NCBI RefSeq assembly: GCF_021130785.1
Contig: NC_060209.1
Coordinates: 22,196,001-22,260,000 of the forward strand
DNA length: 64,000 nucleotides
Reading direction: 5' to 3'
Source of the DNA: Homalodisca vitripennis
Lineage: Eukaryota; Arthropoda; Insecta; Hemiptera; Cicadellidae
Below are positions 1 to 13,900 of this stretch, one piece after another (the first letter of the stretch is position 1; each line of letters begins with the position of its first letter). Below the pieces are notes generated by a model. It did no database searches. It was not told the origin of the DNA and saw nothing but the letters and a program-made list of their open reading frames with translations. A program made the position numbers and the translations under genes.

Positions 1-770
1 AAGTAAGGCTTTGTGACTGCCTGGGACATTAATTCTAGCTAATGGCTATGGCAGAAGGTACTTTTCCATACCAACTGAAAATAGCCTAGAGTTTTTTCCC
101 CAAACTCAAACAAGGAGGCTCACAAAACATTTCTAACTATAGACCTATCTCACTGCTTTCATCTGCCTCCAAGCTTATTTTAAAAATTATAAAAATAAGA
201 CTCCAGTAACATCTTAGTCAAAACCAATCATTGACAAACAAGCCAACATGGGTTTGTCACTGTGAAAATCAACAACTGCTTTAATAGACCTTGTTGAATT
301 ACACAATTGAGATTATAGAAGATGTCTAAAACCATCACCACCACTGTATCTTGACCTAAGTAAGGCTTTTGACTGCCTGGGACATTAATTCTAGCTAATG
401 GCTATGGCAGAAGGCACTTTTCCATCCCAACTGAAAATAGCCTAGAGTTTTTCCCCAAACTCAAACAAGGAGGCTCACAAAACATTTCTAACTATAGACC
501 TATCTCACTGCTTTCATCTGCCTCCAAGCTTATTTTAAAAATTATAAAAATAAGACTCCAGTAACACTAACGATGAATGGTTTTCTTAGTCAAAACCAAT
601 CATTGACAAACAGCCAACATGGGTTTGTTACTGTGAAAATCAACAACTGCTTTAATAGACCTTGTTGAATACACAATTGAGATTATAGAAGATGTCTAAA
701 CCATCACCAGCCTGTATCTTGACCTAAGTAAGGCTTTTGACTGCCTGGGACATTAATTCTAGCTAATTTC
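1..770. repeat. Tandem duplication (unit about 357-368 bp) inside the RT remnant
   Basis: The string beginning AAGTAAGGCTTT recurs at about 1, 358 and 726, giving two nearly identical units and the start of a third. Copy 2 carries an extra 17-18 bases after GTAACAC near 565-583 that copy 1 lacks. The duplicated segment runs from the SKAFD region around to the NYRPIS region, so the order of reverse transcriptase motifs is scrambled. This fits unequal exchange or replication slippage after the element died. Confidence 0.9.
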
Positions 771-1022
771 AAAATTTAGGAATCCAACAGACAGCACTGA
801 AATTGTTCACAAGTTACGTAAAGGGATGAAGCCAAATAGTAGAAATAAAAATATAACAAAAGGATTTACAAACGTTGCTAGATCTGAAGTGCAACCAACT
901 AACAGAGGAGTTTTCCAATCTCAGTCCTAGCACCAATTCTGTTTTTAATACTCATTAATGACTTTCCTGAACAACTAGAGGAGTACAACAAGATGATAAT
1001 GTATGCAGATGACACTAAACTG
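1..1022 (+). pseudogene. Decayed non-LTR reverse transcriptase fragment
   Basis: Short frames on the plus strand, broken by stops and frameshifts, read as pieces of a non-LTR retrotransposon reverse transcriptase. They include NYRPISLLS-like text near 137-170 and 498-530, LDLSKAFDC-like text at each copy of the duplicated segment, and a YADDT active-site motif near 1000-1016. In this family YADD holds the catalytic aspartates. No continuous frame remains, so it is not functional. Part of the body is tandemly duplicated (separate entry). The element probably starts left of the window. It lies downstream of the last visible exon of the minus-strand carbonyl reductase gene and in the opposite direction to it. 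The clade cannot be assigned from these fragments. Confidence 0.75.
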
Positions 1023-1788
1023 TCTACTAATTAGCTCGTTAATGGATTGAAGGTAACTGCTTGGGCAACACATCAGTTTTAGTACACACTCTTTTAAAGT
1101 AAACAAAAATATTCCGAAAAAATCTGGATGGACAGAGCCTTAGAGTCAAATGTACTTCAAATCCATAACAGGCACATCTAGGGTGTAACTAAATTTCAAC
1201 TAATACCACGCAATATGAATAAAATAATAGTCTTTTTATGCCTACAACCATCTTACAAAAATCAAGTAATTTTTATAATAATATAGATAGATACAATTTC
1301 TCAGGGTTGCAAATTTTAGTGTTTTTTAGGCATCCACTGCTTTATTTTTCTTTATGTTTCCCTGTTGAATACATGCATTCTCGTGACAAGTTAAGGGCAA
1401 AATTGAAATGGTTTCTTTTTTGTTTTACTGTATTATATTACAAATAACTGAAAAATAAATAAATATAAAACCACTGGATGGTTTTTAATGTTATTGATGT
1501 ACAAATAACTAAAAAAAAATACAAAAATTAGCCATATGTCATCTTTGACAAGGTAGATTACCTTTGATGGTGAATTTACGAACAAAATAAAAAATCTAAA
1601 CAAAATATGCCTCTTGTTACTTTACATTTTAGGCCTAACTTTCCTTTCCAAATTAACAAACACATGTCTCTTAACGCCATCGCTGAGGTCTGTTAAACTA
1701 CAATACTACAAACCCGTAACCAATAATTGATCTGAGAGCATCTCATACTTCCATTGAACATACAAACAACTCTGGCAGATCAACTAAC
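1023..1788. other. AT-rich stretch without a recognisable gene
   Basis: A 69-codon open frame on the plus strand (1238-1447) is Phe/Leu-rich with no recognisable motif and is probably chance. I searched the minus strand here for the final carbonyl reductase exon (the family's conserved stretch after the YxxxK helix) and did not see it, so that exon is probably left of the window. Confidence 0.5.
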
Positions 1789-1994
1789 CTTGTTCAATGG
1801 TGAGAGGTCCTTTATGACTGCTCATGTCTGTGGACACGTACCCAGGATGTACAGCATTGACAGTTATACCAGGTCTAGGATCTGTGTCGAACTGGCGCTG
1901 CTGTACCCTGGTCAGAGCAGTCACACCAACTTTGGACACAGCATAGGCACTCTGTCCCCATCCCTGCTCCATATTGTCACCCTTTGCAGCAGAT
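1789..1994 (-). CDS. CBR1: Carbonyl reductase exon 5 (YxxxK), last exon in view
   Basis: This 206-base exon follows a strong acceptor (a T/C-rich tract, then CTTCAG). It completes Lys175 and runs to residue 243 plus one base. It holds GWGQSAYAVSKVGV with the catalytic Tyr192 and Lys196, and NAVHPGYVSTDM, the cofactor-contacting PG loop. It ends at CAAG followed by donor GTTAGT, one base into a codon, so at least one more exon is required to the left. Confidence 0.93.
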
Positions 1995-4900
1995 CTGAAG
2001 AAACAGAGAAAAATCTGAGTATTACTGATCATTTCAAGCACTTACAGATACATGAAGGGGAAACCTATGGTTTAAGACTTTTCATCCGACACAAAGAACT
2101 ATTTTAGAATGTCATCAAACCGTACATACATTTAAATATACAGTATTTGAAAACAATAAGAATATACTTGAATACACTTGATTGTATACTACGGTACTTG
2201 AGTACCGTACTTAGTACTCATGTTGAATGTAACTTCCTTCAGATTTTTGCAAGTGAAAAAATAGACAGATGTGCTATTGGTTGTTTATTAACCATGAGCT
2301 TCGATGTGTGATTTTGGACTTGTATTTTCATTTTTCATAATATCAAAATTATGTTTGGTATTGCTTTAGGAAGGTAAATTAATGCAACCTAGTGAACAAG
2401 TAACCATCACAATGCAAGTTGTGAACCTTAAATAGACGAATTCAGACAAACATAGTTCCAGATTTAATTAAATATTAAATTTCAGGTCTGGATGGTTTGA
2501 TATTTCCAAATTCATGAAAACCTAGTATCTCTAACCTTTTAGGGACTCATTAAAGTCATAATTTTTCTATCTGGTTGAATTTAAATATTCAGTTAAAGTA
2601 CAGTGTCATATGTGTTAAACTAACTCTTTCTATTTAAAAAAAGGGTAATGCATGAATTATTGTTATGATTAGGCTTTATAACTGTAGAGTAAAACAAGGT
2701 AGAAAACAATGGTTTTTGTTACACCATTATATTTTTACTTTATAGTTTAACACTTATAACAAATATTTTTTTATTGTTTTTAAACCAAAATCCCAACTTT
2801 AATGTATATTTTAAAGCTGTTAATGCATCAAATCATATTATTTGTTTTAATGAATATGCGTATCTGAAGTTTTTTTTTATTTGTAAAATTAGTTCTACTT
2901 TTTATTGGAGTTATAGTATATAGTTCTAGTCCCTACTGCAAAAAATAATATTTATACAAATTGCTATTGTTAGGGGCATCTAGGCCTAGATCAGGTGGAG
3001 GAGGCAAATCGGCCTTATGACTAAATTTTAAACTGTCATCAAGTATATCACTAATGTCATTAATTTGTAATTCACTTGTACTTGCAGTCATCAGAAAAAT
3101 AAATAGTACTAAATGAATAATTCATGAATGTTTCAACACTAAAACCTAGCAACTCAATTCAAAGTACGGTAATAAAAGTTACGTATACTCACATGAAAAT
3201 GAGGCCTAAAACTGATTTCATTATTTAATTGCACTTTACCCTAATATTTACAATAGATTAAAAACTAAAACACACTTTTAATACAATGAAAACAACCATA
3301 AAAGTACAAAGAACCTGATTCACAATGTCTCGATTAGTTTGTTTACATCGGCAGACAATTCTCTCAGCTGGAACTTTTGTTGCTCGTCAACAAACCAGTA
3401 AATGTACTGCGAAGAAACAACTGAAATAATTTTTCGAACACTTCAAATTATTCCCAAGAGATAGCAGCACAATGCAGAGCCAGTAGAACCCACCAAAGTA
3501 ATCTCATCCGTCAACGAAATGAGATGTAGTAAGCTAGCTGTGCAGTGCCTGCGATTCGTCAGCTAGCGGAACTACAGCGCACAGGGCAGTACCCGTGTTT
3601 CGTCCGGAAAGGATTAACAAAATTTGAGATACTGTATAGTGAATTTATAATTACGTAGCACCAACCCTCTTTCTGACCTTTAAGCTGACAAATACTACTG
3701 GCCAGAATGACCAGTTTTAGTATGAGAAGATTATATTTAATTCATAATCTGTAGTTTCATGAGCTCCGATATAACAGTATAATTAGACACTGATCAATAC
3801 ACAGGCTACTTGCTAACAGAACACTGACCTTATAGAACATTGACTAAACTGACAAATAGCCTGTAACTTTTGGAACAGCTCGGAAATATAGATAGGCCTA
3901 TTTAGATTTTGTACATTGGACATGAACTTACTATCTTCCTAAACTAAAATGCAGTGTTTGGTGAATAACAACATACATGTATTACAGTAAGCACACTGAA
4001 TTTGCTTTGATCTGAAACCCTTTTTTTATTCAATCAATTTTTTCAGAGCAAAGATTTTACATGGAATGAAATTTAAAAATTATACGTTAACACTAGTAAT
4101 ACAACTTACTGATATGTCTGTATATTGTGTAAATCCCTTGACTGCCACCGCTGTACTAACGCGGGCAATCCCAGGTTTGCGTTCAACTACCTGAGTTATA
4201 ACGTTCCAAACAGCTGTTTCGCTACATGACACCTGACAGCTAAAAGATGATACACACTGGCCTCCAACAGTGACTATAGAGCAGCAAATAAATCCAGCTG
4301 CAGACTATAACAGCACCATTGAAAACACGGCACATAAAGGGTTAACCGAGAGCCTAAGAATAAATACTGGCAAATATTACACATGATCTGCATAACATTT
4401 ACATAAACCACAGTCCAAATTCAAAATTACCTATATTTTATCTAACCTTAAATGCATTAATATTATAAAATATAATACATACTATATAAAAAAACAATGC
4501 TAGTTATAAATGTTACAATTTTTAATTTTCAAGTAACGTCTTTTAACGAGAAATTAAAAATAACTTCAGAATTAAACTGATAATCTTCAGTTATGCCTAT
4601 TTCTAGTTCATAAACAAAATGAAGAGATCACTAAATCCAAAAAAACTTACTTGACAAACTCACGCATGAGCTCGCTAAGTTTCTCGACCGTGAGAGAGGG
4701 ATCCTTGAATCTCTCTTGTAACTTTGTACTGGGTATACGGAGGAGATGACCAGCCGAGCTGGAGATGTGGACGACTCTGGCATGAGGTCGGAGTAATGGA
4801 AACAGTGCCTCACAGACATCGACTAGTGCAAAGTAGTTCACTGCCACCGTTACCTCTGCCTGCTCACTGAAGGGTTCTGTTGCCGCATTCTGCAGATGTC

Positions 4901-7900
4901 AACTTATTTCATTAGTACATGTAAAATTAAGCTTAAAATAAGCTCTAAAGCTCTTTTAGGATTCCAACTTTTAAGGTTACAGTCATGCAGAAAATGTAGA
5001 TTGTAAAAGTGTTACTGCAAATCAATAACACAACATGGATAAGTATAGAAATATGATAACTATACATATAAGGAACGGAGAGCCAATTCACAGGATACAA
5101 ACACACAATTTGATTCTTCTCGAAATCCATAGAGGAATTCCCCGTAAGAAAGAAATTAATCACCAGCCGTGCTAGTTATTGTGGAGTTTGAAATGAAAGG
5201 GAATCAAAAAGGTTAAAAATAAGAAATTATAATTTTTTCTTACATCATATTTTTTTGCAGTTTAACACACTTAAGACCAACTGTCAGAAGTGTAAATAAA
5301 ATTTAACTCCTTGGTTTAAATTAGTGACTTTCAGTCCCCTTATCTAGTTGTATGAGGGTGGTATAACGATTACTGTTGTGTTTGATGGTCAGGCTGTGTC
5401 ATACCTAGAAAAGTACAATAAAATACTATTGTTTTATATATTTTAAAATCTTTCTATACTCTAATATTTCCACTTGACTTCTACCAAAACTGGTACGGCT
5501 GATGATAAATTTCCGTCTTAAGAGAAATTCCTCTATTGATATGAAGAAATACTAGGTAATTTGCTCATACAGGCAAATTGTCTCCTACCTCCTAGACTAT
5601 TACATATTCCATATACACATTCATTTCAGTGTATTATATACAAATCTAACAATGTTGACTTGCACATTGATACATTACCTGGCAATTGAATAAAATACTT
5701 CGAAATCCATTTATTACTATTAACTTGCAATAATAATAAAATTAATATCTAACAAAGATTGAAATTCATCCTTTTTGGTATTCGGATGTGTGAAGAAATA
5801 CATAGAAACACTAACATCTTGTTTATGGACATGTCTATAACTATTGACTGTAAATTTGACTGTAACAATTATAGGCCTATATCCTTGTTATCAACCTTCT
5901 CAAAGGTTATAGAAAAAATTATGAAGCAGAGAGTAATGTCCTTTCTACTCAAAACAAAATTTTTTTCAAAAAATCAGTTTGGTTTTCAGACTGGTATTAG
6001 TACGGAAAATGCTCTGTTAAATTTTATGGAGCAAGTTACTAATAATATTAATACCGGTAAAAGGGTACGTGGGCTGTTCATTGATATAAAAAAAGCTTTT
6101 GACACTGTGGATCACAATTTACTACTAAATAAGATTTATAATTGTGGTATTAGGGGGAGTGCTTTTATGTGGTTTAAGAGTTATCTATCTCAAAGGAGTC
6201 AATGTGTAAGAATACATAGTGTTTTGAGTAATATGGGAGAAATTAAATCTGGAGTTCCACAGGGTTCAGTGTTGGGAGCAATACTCTTCTTAATCTATAT
6301 AAATGATCTATGTTTGGCCCGACTAAATGGAATGATCACATCATTTGCTGATGACACAGCATTATGCTATGCTGGTGATAATTGGGATGAGGTGGAATTG
6401 CTCATTGGTCAGGATTTAAAATCATTAAGATGGTGGTTCACACAAAATAAACTAATCCTGAGTCCAGAGAAAACTGTCTATATTAATTTTTCGCTGAGGG
6501 GTCTTAATGTGTCTCACAACTCTATAAAGTATGTATGTTTAGAATGTCTGTGTAAGGAAGGTGTGTGTGATGATAAATGTGTGACAGTGTGTAAAGGTGA
6601 TGAGATTAAGTATCTTGGTGTAGTATTGGATAGGGAGTTAAATTGGAAGAAACATATAAATAAGCTGAAATCAAAGTTTAACACAGTTATTAGACTTATG
6701 TATCATATTAGAGATATATGCCCAGTTGACGTATTGAGAACTGTATACTTTTCCCTAGTTAATAGTAGGCTGGAGTATGGCATTGTTTGTTGGGGAAGCT
6801 CGTACTATTCAAATATTTATCCGATTGTCACTCAGCAGAAGCAGCTAATAAGAATTATTTTAGGGAAAAATAGATATGAACCATCCTTTCCTCTCTTTTT
6901 GAGCATGAAAATATTACCAGTTAGATATTTGTTTGTATTTAAGGTGTTAATTATGTTTTATATGCAGAGTGGAAATTTACCCAGTAATGATGGAACTTAT
7001 CGATCTAGACTAAGAAGGCCAAATCTGTTGCAAACTCCAAGACCGTTTTTAACCTTTTTCCAGAGAACGTACTTTTATGTAGCACCAAAGATTTTTAACA
7101 TATTACCTGAACCTTTGAAAAGAATTAAGGCTAGTAGGAGATTTAAAACAGAACTTAAGAAATGGCTATTCTTGCAGGATGATATTGAGGGTCTAATATA
7201 TTCTAGGATACATTGAGACATATATTGTTCCTATATTATGCTGTACTATATTGAATTGCTAAGCATATCATATTTTTATACATTAAGGGGATCAAATCAA
7301 ATTTTATTGAGTAAATAACGAATAACATGGAAATTTATGGAATAATCTATATTTTGTTTTTTACTAACTTAAAAAATTTGTTATAAAAGTAAAGTACTGA
7401 TAAAAGAAATTAACTAATTTTTGAGGGAACCTCAAAGCAGGTATTACCTATGAGGTCCTAAATTTCCTAACCATTAAAAGTTTTTTTTTTTTAATTTATG
7501 GCTGAATATGACTGTTGTATCTAAGCATCTAAATATGTTCTGAAGTACCTAAAAGAATTGTATCTTGCTTTGTTATAAGTATTGTTATTTATTTATACTA
7601 TTAAGATTATTTATCTATTTATCCTTGTATTGTTATTTAGATTAGTTTCTAGGGGTATGCGTCTGTTGTTGATTTCTTGATGCTGGATGAAATGTTAAAT
7701 TATATACAATGTATTATATGATTTGAATGTTGTATGGTAATGGGAAATAAATTATTTCTATTTCTATTTCTATTTATTGAAGAATACTAACACCTTGGTA
7801 AATATCAGCACATTCTGAATTTTTTTACAATTATTTACTTTTCAATTAAATTAATTGTACTGACTATATTAATAAAACATCTTTGAAATATAAGTTTTCA

Positions 7901-10900
7901 GTGACATTTGTGATTGTAAATGCACTACAAATTATGAACTTAAAAACGTGAGAACATACACAATTTTTCAGTATCATAAAAATTGTATTTTTTATTATAA
8001 AACGAATATTGCCATTGTGTATGTATAGTTTTATCTGTAATTTTCAGTTAAAGTTTTGAGTTTTCTTCCTACTCAAAGAAGAACAAATATTTTAATTTTT
8101 GTTATGTACATTTTTTAATTTATTTTTATATTAGTTTTTATAAAAAATTTTGTTTTATGTAAAAATTTTTTAATCATGAATTTTTACCAAAAATATGGGA
8201 ATTACAAGCAAAAGTGTATAATAATAGCCTAACAAGAGTCCGGCATTGCTCAGTAACCCCTGGGTAAAGGTCATTGGTTTCCTCAGACACAAAGAAACAT
8301 TTGGGTCGATATCTAAGGGTTAACCACTTTTAACAAAAATTTATTACCTTGCAATATTCAACCTCAAAAAATACACAAAACAAAATACTATTCCTTTCTT
8401 GTTAGAACATATTAACATGTTTTTTAAACATATTCTTCATATCACTGGCTCTTGATAATCAGTTAGTTGGTGTCTGGTTCAAAATGGATAAGGAATTGAC
8501 ATTAAAATTTCACATTGATTCAATAAGTATTTTCCTGTTAAAACTGTTATTTAAAGTGATAGAATTTGTAGTCTTAAGCAGTGTAAAATAATCAGGTCAT
8601 ATAACCTCTGATAGCAAGCGTCATTTCCATACTCTGTGTTATCCAAGGTTCTTGTGAATCTGCGATCACCTTGGATAGCTAGGGAGTTTACTGTGTTCAA
8701 TCAAAATCACAATAAAATTTTGATTGTAAGAAAATGTTTAAAAGAAAATAATAAGAAGAACTATTCCAATCATATTACAATATTAAAAAGTGCTTAAGAA
8801 AGACTAAAACACTTAAGTCTACGATGATTTTACTGTAATCCAAGACATATGACTGTAGTTTGAAATAATTTATAATCAATAATCCAACATAACTTACTTC
8901 TAACTAGACAATTTGGCTACTTTAACTTGTAATTAATGCTATCACTTAACAGACTTTGCTACCTTCATTATCACTAACAGTCTTAAAGATAAGATTAAAG
9001 ATAATTGCAATACTCACTTTGTAAGCTATGGCAGCGTTGTTGACAAGTACATCTAGACCTCCATGTTTAGTTTTGATGAAGTCTGCAAACTTGGCAATGC
9101 TTTTCTTGCAAGTTATATCCAATTGGTGAAACTCTGGTTTCAGATTTTGCTACACAAATAATTTACAGTTACACAAATTAGTATATAAAGATTATGAAAA
9201 AAAAAAATTATGGTTGCCTGTAAAGTCGGTTTTAACGGGCGAAGATTTTACGTGACAACGTCTTTTTCTCAGTAGAATATTTATTGATATGAATATTATT
9301 AAATTGCACAATAGGAACAAGGAATTGAATGAAAATAAGAATTGCACAAATTTTAACTATAGAAATATATTTTGTTTACTAAAACATTTTACATAATTTG
9401 AAATTAATTAAAATTTGTTATTGTAAATGGTAAAGTTGAATAAAACATTTACTAAAATTGGAATTTGAAATTCTTGCTACACACAGTTAAATTCTAACTC
9501 CGCACGTGGTGATTGGTCGGTTTAGTTCGTTTGTTTGGTCGCACTGTTATGACAGGTTAGAGGTTATAATTTGTTATTTTAAATGTTTGACTAGCAATAC
9601 GCGCTGTTTCTTCTCAATCGACTGAATTACGATTGATTGCAGAGTGATTTAAACTAATAATTTACTTAACACTATCAACATTTGTCAATAGTATGACATA
9701 ACCTATAAACTCAGTTTCTCAACTTTTGTGTCAATCTAACAATTAATCAATCAATCATAGTTTACGATAATGAAATATCAGTGTACAATTATTTACCTTT
9801 ATTGTTGTAGTTGTTGTAAATGACGAATCTAAGCACTCCACATTTTCACGAATAAACATAGTTATCTGCTTTATCCCGTGCGGCGGACCCACAGTTATCT
9901 GCTTTATATCCCGTGCGGATCCCGTGCGGCGGACCCACTGGACGGGCATCGTAACGTTACCGGGCGTTACACTTTTTCATGAGTGACTCCGAGCCGCAAC
10001 CTAATTTAAGACGTTGTCACGTCAAAAACAATGTGTCACAATATTGTGCAATCATCACCAACATCGCTGTTACAGTTTTGCAGTAATTTTGAAGTCTATA
10101 AGAAGTGTTCATGATGAAAAACGAAATAGATGGCCATTCATTTGCATTACTAAAAACATTGTAAAGGTCCAAGAAAGTCACTGAAGCTATCTAACAATTT
10201 CCTGTATAACTTATGAATAGTTATAACAGCTTTGACAGGATTTAAGGTCTTATGGTTAACTTCAGGACATCTCACAGCAGAATCCCAAAGTCCTTGTAAA
10301 TAATAGACCAAGTACTTAGAAGTTCAGGCAAATAGTATAAAATTAATGATCACTCAATGATTTCACTTTTTTTTAATGTTGACAAGTTTATGCACTCTTA
10401 GTTCTTAAATAAATACTAAGTATGTAGGTTCATTAACAAATGGAGAAATTGAAAAAGAAACGGTAACGGTACGTTTCAGATCCCCATAAGAAATGTATAT
10501 GAGGAAAACATTTTTGAGTAAAACGTGAACATACCAAAGCTAAGTAGTCACTTGATGCCTGATAGACAATATGGTACTTTATTTGTACAATGCATAGAGA
10601 ATTACAAAAGCTTCAATAAAAACAGTGTCAAAATATAGTAATCACATGGTCTTGTTAGGTAAGTTAAAGTTAATCATAATGATGGTTCAAAGTTCTCCAG
10701 TTCAAAAATTCGTCAATAGAATAAAAGGAATGTTTAAAAACCCATTTTTTTAGCTCTGTCTTGAAATTATCTTGTGTTTTCATATCTGCAGGTAGACAGT
10801 TAAACAGCTTCGCCCCCATGTGGGATGGTTTCCCTTCGTAACGGGCTGTATGATGTTCTGGTAGTGCAAAGTCAGCTGCACAGCGAGTGTTGTATTGGTG

Positions 10901-13900
10901 TAAATCATGACACCTTATCAAGTTCTTCTTATGTGCATACATAACTGTCTCAAGGATACATAATGACACCACAGTCAGGATTGAAAGTCTTACAAAAGCT
11001 CCTCTGTAAACTCTCCCTTGGCTGCAACTCCGCTAGAACTCTGACACATTTTTTTGTAAGACCAACAACCTATGAATATTTGCTGCACTGGAATTACCCC
11101 AGACCAAGATTCCATAGTGAAGATGAGTTTCAAAAAGAGCGAAATATGCAATAGTTGCAGTGCTGACGTCATTTATTGATTTTACTCTACGAATAAGGTA
11201 AAGTCCTGAACTCAACTTCTTACAAAGGTTGCCAATATGCAATATGATCTGTAAACAAATACCAAACTGAAGGAAATTGGCCCGATAGAACTGTTGTACC
11301 GACTGCTATTAGATTTCATAAATTCTTTTAATATGATTGACTACTTAAAATAGATTTTACTGAATAAATGTGATCTCCATGGATCAGTAAGACTTATAAT
11401 ATTTAATTTAAATTAATTACTTCCAGTGCACTGTATAAAAACTAATGTGTTAAAGCAATGTTATTCTAATGCAATTTTCTTTTTCTGCCAATATCAGATT
11501 TTTTCCTTTGAACGGTTTTCTATTGAAAAAAAGATGGTTGGTATTATACTATATTTAGGGGCGATGTATGAAACCTAAAAATAAACCAACCTTATTCAGT
11601 TCAGCCACAGCCGCCTTCCCTCTCGATTCATCTCTTGCTGTTAAGTACACAATACCATCGTACTTTTGGCATAGTGCTTTTACAATCGCAAATCCGATGC
11701 CTTTGTTACTTCCAGTAACCTGAAAAGATTTAAACTAATAAAACCCGATTCAGGTTCAAAAAACATTACAAACCACTGTGAACATAACTGTATAACTGAA
11801 ATAGTACATGTAATTAAATTAATCTTTAAATGTACGAATTATGTTAATTGGAAGAAAAACTACTAGCTACAACACAGTTCTTCCTAATTCAGTAAGAACT
11901 ATCCAAGTTAATGGAATATTTCATACAAAAAAAAAACCTTTAAACTATAGCTTAATTTAACCCTTTGTCTAGTAATCCTGCAAACGAATGCAGGAGCGCA
12001 CTACTTGTGACCTGCAGTAATCCTGATAGCTGTGCAGGAAGCGCAATGGTATTAAACAGTTTACACGATAAATGTTTTGTGATGAATAACCTCTTGCCTG
12101 TATCCAGTAGGGATCACTTCTGGCTGGTTTATACCTTCCAGTTGAACCTACCACTGGGCACAGCAAAAACCGATGCATCACTTCTTCAATCTTCTTGGCA
12201 ATCTTCTGAATGCCCAGGAGCAACACTAACAGCAAATGTCGAGATTCTGGGGTGCAATGGTAATTCTATAGTACAAGTCTACTACATGAGATGCCTGTTG
12301 GAGTTGATGGGGTTTATTCCCTAAGTGTCAAAACTTCTTGTTAGCCACAACTATGTTTTCGTATAAGCCTACTTGGGTACTTTGGGATTATACCGACCAC
12401 ACCCAGACATGAATCGTTATTTGACATTTTGCTTCTACTGATTACTAGATTAGCGTAGAACAATATTTCGTCAATATAAAACAGGAATTGTCTTATCGCA
12501 AACCCCTCCCCATCCTCAGATAGAGGTCAAAGTCGAGCGGTCTAGTAGATAACGTGATTGCAGAGTCTCGCCGCCCGTTCAGCTGGTTCGTCGCTTTGTT
12601 GTACTTCCGTGTTTTACCTCTACATTTCTCCAAACACAAAAAATTCAACAAAAACGAACATTACCAAACTAAAACTAAACTCTTTATTGAAAAAACACTC
12701 AAAACTTGTTTTTATTCTTGATCACATTCCGCCACCCAAAATGCGAGTGCCTCCGGCCATCAGCGCGGGCTTCGGCAGCACCTTTGGTGCTGCCGAAGCC
12801 CGCGCTGATGTCAGGGAAAGAAAAACATCCCTCGAGATAGTACCTATCAGTAAAATATGAAATTCTAGAGGGGCTGATCAGAAATATAAATTGAATTGTA
12901 ATGGAAAGGCAATTATGTACAGTGCAAATCATGTGATGCCGTGTGGCCTGCCGTAATCGGGATTCTCGAGAAAGATATGATAACAGTGACAAAAATACCG
13001 ATCACAATACCTGGAAATGCTTGTAAGTTTGTAATTTTGCAATTAAAGAGTTGTTTTTTCATTCTATCATGTCTATTTCTATAAATTTATATTTTTGTGT
13101 TCTTCATACTGGTGTGGTCGGTATAATCCCAAAGTACCCCTACTTGTATATAATGAAATAAATTACAATGTTATCTATGTCCTTATTAAAATTATACCTT
13201 AAAGTTAGTTTTAGGCTTAAATTTAAAATAACAATCTCTATGAAACCGACTAAGCGTAACATTAATATACTTTATGTTTATTTACGTACTTTATGAATAA
13301 AATTAACATCCTTTGTTTCTAATTTTAATTAAAAATAGGCTAGGCTAATAAACTTGGACACTGGATTAAAGTTAATTAAGGCAAAAAGCTATTATTAAAG
13401 AGTATTAATGTTGCATTCCAAGGTTTAATTTAACAAGATGTAAATTACAGTCTATTGATCTAAATTTCAATGGATCAGAATCCTCCCTACAGAGCTAATT
13501 TGTATTCTCTGTGGCATTCTCTAATTCTTTGCTATAGCCACAATCACAAAGTTGTATAATAAACCACTTAGGTAGGCCTATCTAATCTATTGAATTGCCA
13601 TTTTCAAAATATCAATTATTACTTTTATTATCTTTTTGAAGTGACATACTTTTCCACATGATTTCTCTTCTATTTTATCCTCATATAACTTGATTTTACT
13701 ACTCATTTTGTTGATTTCACGTTATTGTGCAACATAGATTTTATTGTTCTCCAAATAATTTCAGTTGGATTGAGGTATAAATAATTGGTGACAGTCTAAG
13801 CTCAGAATATCAGAATTAGTTGAGATCAAACAAAAATGTAAACTTTATGCTGTTCCTTAAACCATTTTAATAAGATAAAAAAATTGTGAATCAAACATAT

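Noticed and set aside
1754..2107. 117-codon plus-strand ORF
   Set aside because: Antisense shadow of carbonyl reductase exon 5.
5759..7216. Reverse transcriptase as part of a retron or other defence system
   Set aside because: Motifs, C-terminal region and 3' tail are those of a non-LTR retrotransposon, and it sits in an insect-type intron.
11965..12324. 119-codon plus-strand ORF and opposing minus ORF as a gene
   Set aside because: No domain, both strands open, lies in intron 1 next to transposon ends; likely chance.
12558..12992. ORFs over the hairpin block (100 and 97 codons)
   Set aside because: Open through a palindrome, so the two strands give similar peptides; the same peptide tail at 16135 comes from the shared repeat block.
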